DNA from: Phyllostachys edulis
Lineage: Eukaryota; Streptophyta; Magnoliopsida; Poales; Poaceae
DNA length: 64,000 nucleotides
Assembly (NCBI GenBank): GCA_036346405.1
Contig: CM070548.1
Location: 90,036,088 to 90,100,087, forward strand
Direction: 5' to 3'
How positions within the stretch are numbered: position 1 is the stretch's first letter; each line of letters begins with the position of its first letter. The notes under the pieces were generated by a model. The model saw only the letters and a list, made by a program, of their open reading frames with translations. It ran no database searches and had not been told where the DNA came from. The translations under genes were made by a program, and so were the position numbers. This document shows positions 33,603-45,600 of this stretch, piece by piece.

Positions 33603-36600
33603 TGTAACATTATGATTTTCTAAATCCTTTTCAAATGTGTAAAATAAATCGACACTATTTTATTTTAATGAAAATTCCAAGTTGGTTCGGTTAGGGGAGG
33701 TTTGAAGCTGTTGAGACTTCTTTTGGTAGGCTCTGTAGACCTTCCCCTAGCAGATCTCCTTTGGATATGTAGGTTTAGACCTTCTCTATGGTCTAGACCT
33801 CACCAATGGCACGTGAGGTTAAGCCTCCCGTAAGGCTTAAACCTTCTCTGGCCTGGACGTATCCTTACGTCGGGCTTGTTCTTTTGAAATTGGTCACTTG
33901 GATCTCTTTGTTGGTTTGAATCTCTTAGGGTTCGAGACCTCTTTTCTGATCGAGACTTCTCTTAAGTCTAAACCTCTTCTTTGTCTGGGCACCTCTCTAT
34001 GCCGGACCTCAGTTCGTGGGACCTCCGTGTGTTCGGTGAGCTTCTTGTTACTGTGGACCTCCTGAATTCATATAAACCCCTTGATATCCTTTCTTGGCCG
34101 AAAGGACCTCCCTTGTGCTGGATCTAGCGGTCCAGACCTCCTCCCATTTCCAATCCAAGGGTCTAGACCTCTCCGTGCGTTATTTTTCCTTGGGGACCTC
34201 CCCCTTCACGCTGATCTTAGCTGTTGGACCACCCTCTCGGAGATCCAACCGCTCAGACCTCCCCACCAGACCTCCCTTGCTGAGATCATGACCGTCAGGA
34301 CCTCCCCCTGTCTGGACCTCCTCAACCTTTAGACCTTCCCGTCCTTGGGCTTAGGACCTCCTAAGCCGCTCGGACCTCCCTGAGGACCTCTCCTGTGGGG
34401 CAAGACCTCCCCTATTTTGACCCGACTGTTTCAAAATTGTGCGCCCCACTTGCCGGTCTTAGTCATTCTCATTTCCTCATGCGTAAATATCTTGGGCATT
34501 TAATGTATGTCTTGTCACATTAAATGCATACTCACTCGTGGTGTTTACTTTGAATCTGGTCACTTAGTGGTACTCGACATTTTCTTTGTTCCTTCCCATA
34601 GCATCAAGCGTGTTCTTTTATCGTACCTTTTATCCGGTGGCGGGGACACACCTTACGACACTCACCACTTTTGACTCATTTCTATACCTATCCACAGCGC
34701 GTATGTGTCTAGTTTTCCTCACCCCTTTTTGACTACTCATGATCCGAGGAGCCTTGCCATTCACCTTCTTCACTTTCATCCTCTCGGCTCTGGATCGGTG
34801 GCCTTCGGGGAAGACCTTGGCTCTTCGACTTTCCTTCCATCCATCACTTCTTGTCCTTGGTAAGTTCTTTGATGATTTGCTCCACTCTTGTGTTCACCAC
34901 TACACTAAGTGATCATGTCCTTCACAGGACCTTCTCTTGTGGATTTCTTTTGGATTCCTATGATTCCGTGTGAGGATCTCTTCTCTGGACCTTGCCCAAG
35001 AACCACTTAGGGACCTCCTGTCGTATTGCTTAAAGTCATTCCTTGGGGTCTTTTGCCAAGACCATTTCCTCTCGTAAGTTTAGACCTCCTCCTTAGAACC
35101 CAATCTGGAATTTAGACCTCTCCTGTTGGTTGCGTTTTGGACTTCCTCTGGGATTCTTTTGGTTTCCTGTTAATCTCAGTTGGATTTTTATTTGAATCTT
35201 CTTTGAATTGTTCTTTCATATGTGTAGACCGTGAAGACTCCAGGGAGTCTGAGTGTACTGAAGAGGAGGATTCTCAGAGTAGTGAGCAAGGCAAGTTACA
35301 CTTTTGATCATATTGCACCGAGTAATTCAAATTATTTATGTCCTGTTTTAACATGTCTTGCATGCCTATTTCTATCAAGATAGTTCAATACCGGTTTAAC
35401 TTCATAGTTATACCCATTTCCTTTGTATGACCCTGTTGATTTTGGATTGAGCTTATTGTCACCATTAGGTCAAACTTGGTTGATCACGATGAGTGTGAGC
35501 CAAGATCATTTGAAAAACATGTGCTTAGTTATGCTTAGACCAAACTTATTGATTTGGGAAATCTTTACCAACATGACCAAATAATGTTTTAAATATTTTC
35601 ACCATGACATTGGGATGTCATGGAGGTATGAAAATGTTCTTTGGGTAAACAAAGAAAATGAAAATGGGTTTTGGTGGGGCAAATTGGTTTGCTTGGTGGT
35701 GCAATGTTTATGCGGACTCTATCACAGCTAAGGTGGAGGTCGGGGGTTTGTGGAAGTTGCCCTAGTCGTGTGAGGACCGGTCTTTGGCGACCAATGCCAT
35801 GCCTATAATGGGCTATGCCACAATCGTGCAACCACATGTCTCGAGAATGGGCGTGAGACTGGTGATTAATTTGCAAAACTCTACCATATCTTTGCTCCAT
35901 TGGAGGTGTGGGAGGTCTTGTTTGGCCAATGGTCTTTTATAACCTCTGTTTCCCTTTGGTGCAAGAGGGGCTTCCCGTCGGATTGCTTTCCACAGGGGGG
36001 GTGAAACCTTAGCAAGGAGAGGCTGTGGTGGAGCAATGCATTGTAAAGGCCTTGTCATGAGCTCTAGATCTCTTACCTTTGGAAGTGAGAGGTGGCATTG
36101 ATGAATCTTAACAAACTAGAGTACTCATGTCGTGTGGGTAAAGTGCACAACCTCTGCGAGTTAAATCTATTGAATAGCCGTGTCACGGTCAAGGACATAT
36201 CTTGGCAAAGGCCACTTGGAGTTAGATGTTGATTTTGGGGATTTCCAGTAATGATTTTCAAATCTGTTTTGGGATTGCTATCCCATGGGTTTGGGGCAGG
36301 GAGCCTATTGTTAGGAGGGTATCCTTCACCAATTTGTGATGAATGTTATCAAGCTGAAAAATTGCTTTGATGAAATGAATTTTATCTATTAAAAGACACC
36401 TTTGGAACTTAGTAATGGTATTTGAAAGAAAATTGGCTTTGTGCAAGATCACCCTATTATGCCATCCTTTGATTATCCATTTATGCATGTCATATTGTTA
36501 ACCCACAGGTGTAACTTGCGAAGCACGATGGTAGTGCTCACTCTTGCTCATTACAATCTTTGCGAGAGAAGACATTGATAGTGATGAAGATCAAAGCTGA

Positions 36601-37163
36601 CTAGGTTGTGCCCTCGATCATTTGCTGTGGCGTGTTGATGGACCCTTTTGAGTTCTTTTGCTTTTATGTATTTATGTTTGGCCCAAGGCCACCTTATAAA
36701 CAACTTTGTAAATGTTTTGTTTGAATAAAGGTGTGTTCTGGATGTCACCACCAATGTGTTTGTCTTTGTGAAGAGCTAGCCATGATCCTTGGGACTAGCT
36801 CGAGTTTCCTGAAGGACCACTGGAGCGGGCTCAGACCTCTATGTCCTCACAAAGGGATGGCGTGTGAGGTTACGAGGAAGTCCCAGATCTCCACGACCTC
36901 CTCGGAGGTCGTGGATGGTCTTAGTGAGCCCTCGGACCTCCTCGTTTGTTCCTAAGTGTGGCTATGGCAGCCGTGGGTGCTCCCTGGTTCTAAGACTCTC
37001 TCTCGGGTCATGTCCTCCTGGACCTCCGGGGAGGTCTTCTTTGAGACCTCTGGGAGGTCTTGGTGGGCTGTCCGAGAGGTCCTTTATGGACCTCTGGGAG
37101 GTCCTGGTGGACTTTCCAGAGGTCGTGGAGGATCTCTCGGTGCCCTAGAGTTGGGTCGTCACA
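33603..37163 (+). mobile_element. Solo LTR, 3.56 kb
   Basis: It begins TGTAACATTATG and ends GGGTCGTCACA. Flanks GTTTG (33598-33602) and GTTTG (37164-37168) are a perfect target duplication. It is related to the 4.2-kb solo LTR at 28112, sharing GACCTCC-rich text and the block at 36130-36205 (CACAACCTCTGCGAGTT, CTATTGAATAGCC), but strongly diverged. No coding capacity. Confidence 0.85.
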
Positions 37164-38155
37164 GTTTGGGAGTGTTGGCTTGCTTTGGGCTTGTGGCTCT
37201 CGGCTGATGCATGAATGAAATGGGGGGGGGGAAGGCAATGTGTGGCTTTGTGAAAGATAATCTTTATATGGAGGTGGCTTTGACTATGCACCCTCTTTCC
37301 CAAACATAAGACCACTTTACCCTTGCTCTTATTCTCATGGCAAGATTTTCGTTGGGGGCTTTTTGGTCTGTGGTTGGGAAAACACTATGCGTGCGATTTT
37401 CTGTGGCTGAGTAATCCAATACACGTGGGTGTCGGATTAACTTAAACACCGGATGATGAGACCTACGAAAGCAAAGAGGTGCCGGTTAACTATAGCTAGT
37501 CGGGTACCTTGACAATCAAGAAATTTAGCTAACTTGAGTTGATCGAGGAACCTAGTGTGCCGGAGAATCGGCGGCCGCTTCCAACCTTCTACTTTCTATT
37601 TTCTATTATCCACTTGGCTTTAACTTACTAACCGCTTTTTGATTTTTCTAACGAGCGATGGGAACAGATCGAGAGATGGCTCTATGAACTGGTGCTCAAG
37701 GTACAAGGTGGCAAGGGTAGCTAATGCTACAAGATGCAAGAAGCAACTTTATGATTAATTAATTGTTGTTATAAGCATTGCAATTGGTTGTAAAATTAAT
37801 TTTGGAACAAGCAATGGGTTTGTAATATATTACTTCTGTTTTGTACTTGGATTGATGCAATATTTTCAGGGTTGTCACAAGGGTGTATTCTTTGATTGCA
37901 TTGGAATGGTGTAAATATTTCTGAGTTCGTATTAATGATGCACTTATGCCTGCAATGGATTTATTTTTGTAATTGACTCTTGGTTGATAATGATATTGGA
38001 GAAATTGTTTTTATAACCCTCTTGCTGCCAGATGTAGCGATTATGCGTTTGATATAACTCTGAAATTACTATTTGCTCTGGATTTAAAGAATTTTAATTA
38101 CCACTAATTACCGATTACTGTTAGTTAGTTTAGGTTAATTTTGCGGGTTCTCACA

Positions 38156-39067
38156 GCGACACACTTGGAGTGGAAATGGCAGGTGCTCCTCTTCGAACGC
38201 TATCTTCCTCTGCCTAGGCATACTCTTCCATCTTGTCAAAGAGCTCACATCCTTTGTCTTGGACGGGCTTCTTGGCGATCTCTCCGACGAGAGGACCCTT
38301 GAACTGCGTAGCAGCGTTTATAGCGATGGTTTTTTAGCGCCTTTTACTTGGCACTTGACCTCCGCAAACTTCCTAAAGAAGCTACAGAGGGATTCGTTTG
38401 GCGCCTGCTTCACCGCGAACAGGTGCCCTGCTTCTTTTGGCTCCGTGTAATTCCCCTGGAAGTTGTTGCGGAGGAGGTCCCGGAGCTACTCCCACGCGTA
38501 CACGGAGCCAGGGGGGATGGTGAAGAGCCAAGTCAACGTGACGCCTTTGAGCACGAGGGTGATGCTCTTCGCCTTCGTGGTGTCATCTCCTCCAGCCGCC
38601 TCGACGGCGATCTCGTACTCCTGGAGGAATTTTGATGGCTCCGTGCATCCTTCGAAGGGCGTGACCTCCGACATCTTGAAGCCTGGTGGCCAGCGGACCG
38701 TCTCCAGCTCAACGCTTAGCGGGGAGTTTCGATCGCCCCGGAGTACTGGGGCGTGGGTTGTAGGGGTGGGTTCCACTCCGTTCTGCGGCAATTGTCGGAG
38801 CGGGGCCGCGAGGGTTGTCCCCGGTGGCTGTTGGAGGTCCGCTAACTCTCAGCAAAGGACCGCCAGCTCCTGCTGGAGTGTTTCGTACCATCCTTGGCTT
38901 GCGCCCCCGTGCGCAGAGCTGTTTGCTTCCTCCTCCAAGGCCTGGGCAGGGGGCGCACTTGTAGCTGAAGCTCTGCTTCTCTTGGCCCTCGGGGTGGTCA
39001 GCGCTGCGGCCATCGCGGCCGCCTCGGCTGCCGAAGCCCTGGGCCTAGCCCTTGTTTGGGGGGGCAT
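38156..39067 (-). pseudogene. 5' part of gag of the Tat-like gypsy
   Basis: Starts at ATG 39067 (MPPQTRARPRAS), the first good start after the primer site. An Ala-rich N-terminus is followed, across two frame changes, by MSEVTPFEGCTEPSKFLQEY, EIAVEAAGGDDTTKAKSITL and PPGSVYAWE. Past a TAG come LRDLLRNNFQGNYTEPKE, HLFAVKQAPNESLCSFFRKF. This is the retrotransposon gag core, which packages element RNA. The frame ends at the border of the 12-kb insertion; its C-terminal part resumes at 26264. Confidence 0.85.
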
Positions 39068-39107
39068 GCTGGGGTATTGGGTTAGTGCTTCGCAACTTTC
39101 CTACCGG

Positions 39108-39125
39108 TCCCCACGGACGGCGCCA
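39108..39125 (-). promoter_or_regulatory. Primer binding site of the Tat-like gypsy
   Basis: On the minus strand, TGGCGCCGTCCGTGGGGA lies two bases inside the 5' LTR. The same site occurs at 61581 in the second gypsy element of the window. It fixes the element's orientation. Confidence 0.85.
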
Positions 39126-39497
39126 ACTGTCGTAGCTAAAAGACTAAACAATAGAGAAGGGGGACCCCCCCGGTTCCCGAAGGGTCCTCGAAGAAGGGAC
39201 TGGTTGTCAGGAATCAGATGAACTTATATTTCAAATCAGGTCTCAGAATACAACTCTCTCCCTCATACATGGGGGGGGGAGGTGGCTATTTATAGCCTTT
39301 CTATGAGATACATGAGATTACAAGCCTACCCCTCACAGGGCCCTATGTTGGTAGGGGCCGCAGGGACTTTTCCTAACCCTAGGCCTAGCTTTCAGCTCAT
39401 GGTGGATCGCCCTGGAGCTGGTCCACCCTGCTGATGTGCTCGGTCCAGTGGTACAGTGGCTCCGTCGGACCCCTCGGGACATGGAGCCCTCGAAGCC

Positions 39498-40892
39498 GTG
39501 GCACACGTGGCGCCACGTAGGATCCATGTAGGACCCTCCGTTGAGATGGCGTCGCGGTGGCGTCAACATGGCTGAGCCACGTAGGCACGGCGAGGGGCGG
39601 TGCTTGGGGACGGGCTCGCCGACGCGTTGCACCACGGCGAGCCGTGCGGTTGTGCACAAAAGAACAAGGGCGGTGTGGCGGTCCTGGTGCTTACCACAAC
39701 GGCAGCAGAGGGTGGCGAGGTGGTCGGCGGTGAGGTATTTGGCGGCGGTGAGGTTCGGTCGACGGCGGCGAAGGCGCTCGGGGGGTGCTCTGGTGAGGCT
39801 AGTGCACGCACGGGGTTGGCGTCGGTGCGACGATGCGGGAGAAGTTGTCGGCGGCGACGAGGCGGCTCGGACGGCGCCGGAATTGAAGAAGAAAGCGCTC
39901 GCGGTGGCCGGCGGTAAACTCCAAAATTCGGACATTTAGGAGGGAGAGGATAGAAGGGACTTGGGGCGTTGAGTTGAGGGGAGAAGGGCGCACCTGGTGC
40001 TCCCTTTTATAGGGGCCGGGGAGGAGCGAGGGCGGAGATCGGGTGCGCGGTGATGGTGGCGGCAATGGCGCGATCCAGAATTTTCGTGCAAGGTGGAGGG
40101 GAAACGGTCAAGGAAATAGGCGGCGAGATTCAGGGGAGCCGTTGCGCACGCGTGCGTGGGTGGAGGGGGAGAAAATCACGGCGGGAATGAAGCTCTGGTG
40201 GCGCGCTAATGGCGGCGGTGTGTGGCTGCGTGAGGAGGAAGAAAGAACAGGGAAGAAGGTGTGGGGGCCCACCTACAGCGAGATGAAGAGAGCGTGGGCC
40301 GGCCGTTGGATTCACATCAGGCGGCTATGATTCGTGCGGGGCAAAGGGAATCGGCCGGGTGGAGTGATGGCCGTTAGATTGAGATCCAACGGTCACAACA
40401 GATGCGGGAGAGGAGGCCCAAAATGGCTGCGTGCATGGCGAGAGGGAAACGGGCCGGAGGTGAATTCGGCTCGTTTGATTTTCCCGGAATTGAAATGATT
40501 TTGCTATTTTAAATAATCAATTAAATCGTTTTGGCTTTTAGAAAATAGCAAATAAAATCCAAAAATTCTAGAAAAATTCAAAGAAATTACTAGAGTTATT
40601 TTGGACTCAATAAAATTATTTCCAACTTAAAGTTGGCTTTTAATTTTGCAAATAAATTATTTTGGCTTTAACATAATTTGGAAAAGCTTTTAAAATTCCA
40701 GAAATTAATTTAATTTTTATTTTTCAACTTTAACTCAAATAAAACCTCAAAAGCTTTAATAAACTTTACTTTTGACTTTTAAAGCTTCAGAAATTCAAAT
40801 AAAGAAATCAAACTCTTTCAAATTTCAGAAAATCCAATAAAATGATAACTTTATTTATCTTTATTTTGGTAACAGCACTTTGGGATGTTACA
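39498..40892 (-). repeat. Truncated 3' LTR of the gag-only element
   Basis: Near-identical to 45532-46897: same start TGTAACATCCCAAAG on the minus strand, same AT-rich block and the GC-rich part with a minus-strand TATA box (CCCTATAAAAGGGAGC near 39997). It stops after GTGGCACACG, where the 5' LTR runs on for another 2.9 kb. The high similarity implies a recent insertion compared with the outer element. Confidence 0.85.
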
Positions 40893-40912
40893 AACTACCC
40901 CCCTTAAAAGGA
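40893..40912 (-). other. Polypurine tract of the gag-only element
   Basis: On the minus strand TTTTAAGGGGGGTAGTTTG precedes the LTR start TGTAACATCCC. This is the usual primer site for second-strand synthesis in this group and marks the 3' end of the internal region. Confidence 0.75.
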
Positions 40913-40989
40913 ATCTCGTCCCTGAGATTTGGAGAAATTTGGAAAAAAGCTAGGGATACAAGGTTTTAATTTGGAGTTGCCGTCGTCTA

Positions 40990-42091
40990 CATCTTGCTCC
41001 TCATTGGACGGGGCCTGAGCTGTGACGTTGTACAGACTTCCTTTTCCTGAATTCTGTGGCTTCTTGTTTGCTTGCGTGGTGTTGACTTTTGGAACTTCAG
41101 TGTTGGCTGGAATCGCTGCCTGCTGCTTCTACGGGCATTTCCTGGCAAGATGCCTAACCTCATGGCAGTTGAATGATGTGATGCCTGCAACATAGGAGGG
41201 GTCCTTCTGTGGCTGGCCATCCTCAAATGTTTTGGAAGACTCCAAATTGTCCGGGTCGTTCATTGCAGGTGCTTTTGTTGAAGTTGCTGGCTGGAATCTG
41301 ACTTGATGCGATGAAGTCCCTTTAGCTTTAGGAAAACCTCCAGGGTTGAACTTCTGTGCAGCAATTCTTCTCTTGTGGTTCTCCATCTCTTGGTGCTTGC
41401 CTTCTTGACGAATCGCCTTGTTGACCAGCTACTGGAAATCAGAATAATCCTGGGAAATCAGCTGTATAGACAGGTCATCATTGAGTCCTTCGAGGAATTT
41501 TTCTTGCTTGTCTTCATCTTTTGCAACATCTCCCGGTGCATAGCGTGCTAGTTGATTGAACTTGTGGAGGTATTCGTTCACTGAGAGGTTGCCTTGGGGT
41601 AGTGAGCGAAACTCTTTCTTCTTGAGGGTCATCATGCCGGAAGGAACATGTGCATGGCGGAAAGCTTGCACAAATTCATTCCAAGTGATGGCCGGCGATA
41701 GCATGTGAGATCTTTGAAGTTGTCCCACCATTGAGTGGCCCTATGAAAGTGGTGAAGCGAACAACACCCTCTCACGGTCGGTGCACTGGGCAATGTCCAA
41801 CTTCTTACCAATCGCCTGGATCTAATCATCTGCATCCATGGGCTCTGTGCTGCTTGAAAAAGTTGGTGGACACATTCTCATGAATTCTGACATGCTGGTC
41901 CTCTGGGGTGGTTGAGTTGGGGCTTGGAAAGTTGCAGCTTGTTGGGTTTGGTTATTGTTGATAGACTGAGAAAGCAATTCGATCAGACGGTTCTGATTGG
42001 TCATCATCTGCTGCCATTCTGATCCATTGATTGGGGCACTTCCATCATTGTTGGCATTGGTTCCACTTCCATAGTGATGAGTGTTCACCAT
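40990..42091 (-). pseudogene. gag of the gag-only element
   Basis: Start ATG 42091 (MVNTHHYGSGT) with a Gln/Asn-rich N-terminus, SMSEFMRMCPPTFSSS, PMDADD, then after a frame change RATQWWDNFKDL. The gag core follows: ITWNEFVQAFRHAHVPSGMM, KKKEFRSLPQGNLSVNEY, FNQLARYAPGDV, EKFLEGLNDDLSIQLI. A stop near 41429 is followed by QEGKHQEMENHKRRI and a zinc knuckle reading SFNCHEVRHLARKCP, in which the first Cys is Ser. Gag forms the particle that holds element RNA. Several frame changes show it is decayed. Downstream there is no protease or polymerase. Confidence 0.82.
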
Positions 42092-42626
42092 CTGAGGGTT
42101 ATTCCAAAGATTTAGGAAAGGAGACAAAGGATAGGGTAGAGACAAAGAAGAACTGAGGGGATAGAGCGAAACAACACTCCCAAACGAAAGAACCAACTCA
42201 AAAGCTTCGTACAACGTTCTATCGATCGAAACTCTTAATCTGGTGAAACGACTCAATACACAGAATGAGTCTTGGCAGACTTAAACTATATAGCTTGGCT
42301 GACAAAACGATCTTTGATATATCTTGTCCGTTGTCCTTGGATGGTGGAGACGATGATACTTCCTTGGTGGCTTCAAGTCTTGGGGTCTTCAACGCAATGG
42401 TAAAACGTGCTGACCAACTATAGGAAGTTGCAAGGAGAAGAGGATCCCATTGACATTATAAAATGGTGAAGCGAGAATAAGGTAAGAAAGAGTACTAGGA
42501 AGGAGGTAAGAATAGGAAGATGACCCAGATGAGGAGAGAACAAATTATTTTTTTCTTGTAGTAAAATAAGTTTTGAAGTTTTCAACTAACGGCCATTCTA
42601 ACTAGGTCACGACCTACAGTCGATAT

Positions 42627-42642
42627 GGCTCTGATACCACTT
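42627..42642 (-). promoter_or_regulatory. Primer binding site of the gag-only element
   Basis: On the minus strand AAGTGGTATCAGAGCC, complementary to the initiator Met tRNA 3' end, follows the LTR end GGGTCTTACA. It proves that 42643 is an LTR border. Confidence 0.88.
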
Positions 42643-45600
42643 TGTAAGACCCGGGATTAACACTCCCAAATCCTCTGTGCATTTCTGAACTAGTCCCATG
42701 ATTAGTAGCTAGTTCACACAGTAAACAAATGTGGTAACATCCATAAATCGTATAACTTTTTAATAACCAACAGATTTTATTACAAAAGAGGCTTACATGC
42801 CAACAATAAAGAACACAGTGGAAGACGAAGAAGTCATAGTAGAGTCCAGTTAATCTGCCACAGACAATCGACTGGGGTAGCGGCCTAGTTGTCGAGATGC
42901 ACACCGATTGCGAAATCCTTCTCCTCTGAAATATATTTGCACAAAGCAAGTATGAGCACTACTACCGTGCTCGCAAGTTACACCCATCAAATAACAGGAT
43001 GACATGCATATATGGATATCTCAAAGGAAGGCTTAATATGGTTGATTTGCATAAAGCCAAGTCTCTTTCAAATACAAATACTAAGTTTCAAGGCAGTTAT
43101 ACAATAACTAAAATTCATTTTCCAAATCAGTTTTACAGTTTGGATAACATTAATCAATAAGTGGTGAAGGATACCCTCTTGTCACAAGGCTACCCGCCCA
43201 AACCCATTTGGATGGAGATCCAAAAACAATTGTGTTAATTCATTTTGAAATCAAAACCAAAGTCTAACTTTGAGAGGCTTTGCTAGCATGTCCATGACCG
43301 TGGATACGGCTATTCGAATAGTTTTACACTCTGCAGAGGTTGTACAACTTTACCCACATGACACAAATTCTCTAGTTTGTTTGGCATCCGTCGATACCAC
43401 CGCTCACTACCTTAGGTAAGCAGTCTAGAGTACGTGACAAGGCCTTTACAATACGCCATCCCAAAGTAGTCATGCCCGCTAAGGTTTCACTTCCTTTGGA
43501 CTAACCGTCCGCCAGAAGCCCCCCTCTTGCGCCAAGTGGGAATGCTGTCTAGCCGACACCCACACACCAAAATGGCACAACTAACAATGGAACGTTGCAA
43601 ATTAGTCAGCCAGGTCCCACGCCCCACTCTGGAGATATGTGGTAGTACGATGTGGCATAGCCCATTATAGGCATAGCAAAGGAACGCTCAAAAACCGGTC
43701 CTCAACTAACTTGGGCGACTTCCAATAAAACCCATGGGCCTCAACCCTAACCGGGCTGATCCCGTGCATAAACCTGCACCATCCGAACATCCATTTCACC
43801 CAGGTCCAAACCAATTTTACTTTTGCTTTTCAAAAATCATTTTCAAAAATCTTCTATGACAAACCAATGCCATAGACTTTTAAACAACATTGATTCTTGG
43901 CTGAAATTCCCCAAATCAAATGTTTCAGGTCTAAGCATGGCTAAGCATAAAGTTTTTCAATCAAAAGCATCTTGTTAACACTATCGTATTAACAAGAGTT
44001 TTATCTAGGGCGACAAGGTATGAGGGATTCAATGTTCAAGAATTGTCAAGTACGAGACCAGTAAGTAAACCATCCGTACTGTGTTCATAATCCAATAATC
44101 CAACTCTAGCAATTATGTAATCCTATACTCCAATATTAAATAGTCCAATATCTACCATATCAATCTATTTCTATGATCTGACCTCCATCGATCCAACATT
44201 CAGTAATGCTCTAATTCTATAATCTGATATCCATCAATCCATTATTCCTTAATGAATTATTTCTAATAATTCAACACCCAACAATCCGATGATTATGTAA
44301 TCCTATAATCCAATTTTCGGTAATCCGATATCCAGTAATTATGTATTTCTAAAATCTAATCTTCGATAATCCATTATCAACAATTATCTACTTCTAAAAT
44401 CTAATCAAGTTTTATTTCTAAAATCCCACCAAGAGTTAATCTTACAATCCAACACCCACGCCAATCAATATTCTATAATGACTACTTCTATGATGCAATC
44501 TTAATAGTCCAATATCAATAATTAACTATCTCTACAATTCAATATCTATCGATCACTTATTTCTACATCCGTCATTAATGCATTCCTATGATCCAATCTC
44601 CAACCATTAATTTTCCTATAATCCAACAATCAACAATTGCATAATTATATAATCAATATCTAAGAATCATGTATTCATATAATCTAATATCCAATGATCA
44701 TGTTATTCTATAATCCATTCAATATATGTCTCTATAATTCAATTTTCGACAATTCCATCTCTGCAATATTTATCAATAGACTACTCCTATAATCCGATAT
44801 TCAACGATCATGTAATCTTATAACCCAATATTTTTGATTTCTGACTCCAAGATATATCACACTCGGAATGGTTCTCCAAATGGTCTATACCGACAATAAA
44901 TGGCTATACAATGGAATAGGAATAACTATAAAGCTTAAAAGCAGGATTTAAATTACTTGAATATAAATACGCATGCAATAATAATTTAAAACAGAAATTA
45001 AATAATTTAAAATAATGGGTGCAAATATGGTCAAGGGTGTAACTTGCCTTGCTTGATCACTCGCTCTCAAACGGCGTCGAATTCTGACTCTCCGAAGTCG
45101 TCGAAATCTATACGCGAAATAAGCCAAATTCAAACAAAATTCAAATGAAGATTCAAATAAACTCCAAATTAAATAATTTTTATTTAGATAGCTAGATCTT
45201 GAATTTACATAAATTTAGGAATTTGAATCGATGAAATCGGAGTTCGTATGAAGGAGAACGAACCCCGGGAAGTTTGAAGCTGAAATAAAACCCTAAATTG
45301 GATTTTATAGAATTTCCTGATTTATTTTTCTATAGGAAAATCGAAATACTGCGCACTGATGACGTCAGCCCTCAGGGTTTTCCGATTTTCAGCCGGATTT
45401 ATTTTAAACGAAAATCTATTAGTCAATGGCAGGTGGGACCGCGGGTCAATGGACCCGATCCATGCTCGGTCAAGGCTCACGGTAAACCCGGTGCACAGCA
45501 CAGTGCACGCGGGGTGGTGTGTTTGGATGCTGTGGCACACGTGGCACCACGTAGGATCCACGAAGGACCCTCCGCTGAGATGGCGTCGCGGTGGCGTCAA

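Larger units (their letters stand above)
26265..38155 (+). mobile_element. LTR-like unit (about 4.1 kb after removing later insertions) inside gag
   Basis: It begins TGTCATTACCCC and ends GCGGGTTCTCACA, TG/CA ends of the same style as the other giant LTRs here. After taking out two solo LTRs, it consists of 26265-28111, 32328-33602 and 37169-38155. It has no coding domains. GC-rich sequence at 32540-33540 with CT repeats before it may be its leader; open frames there show no domain. The flanks GCCCG and GCGAC do not form a clear target duplication, so orientation and solo-LTR status are inferred from the ends and from the way it splits gag. Confidence 0.6.

Noticed and set aside
39477..39481. 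GGACA as left target duplication of the gag-only element (GGACA also at 46898-46902)
   Set aside because: The bases after 39481 (GGAGCCCTCG) also occur in the other LTR of the outer gypsy at the same place, so they belong to the host LTR. The match is probably chance in a GGAC-rich region.
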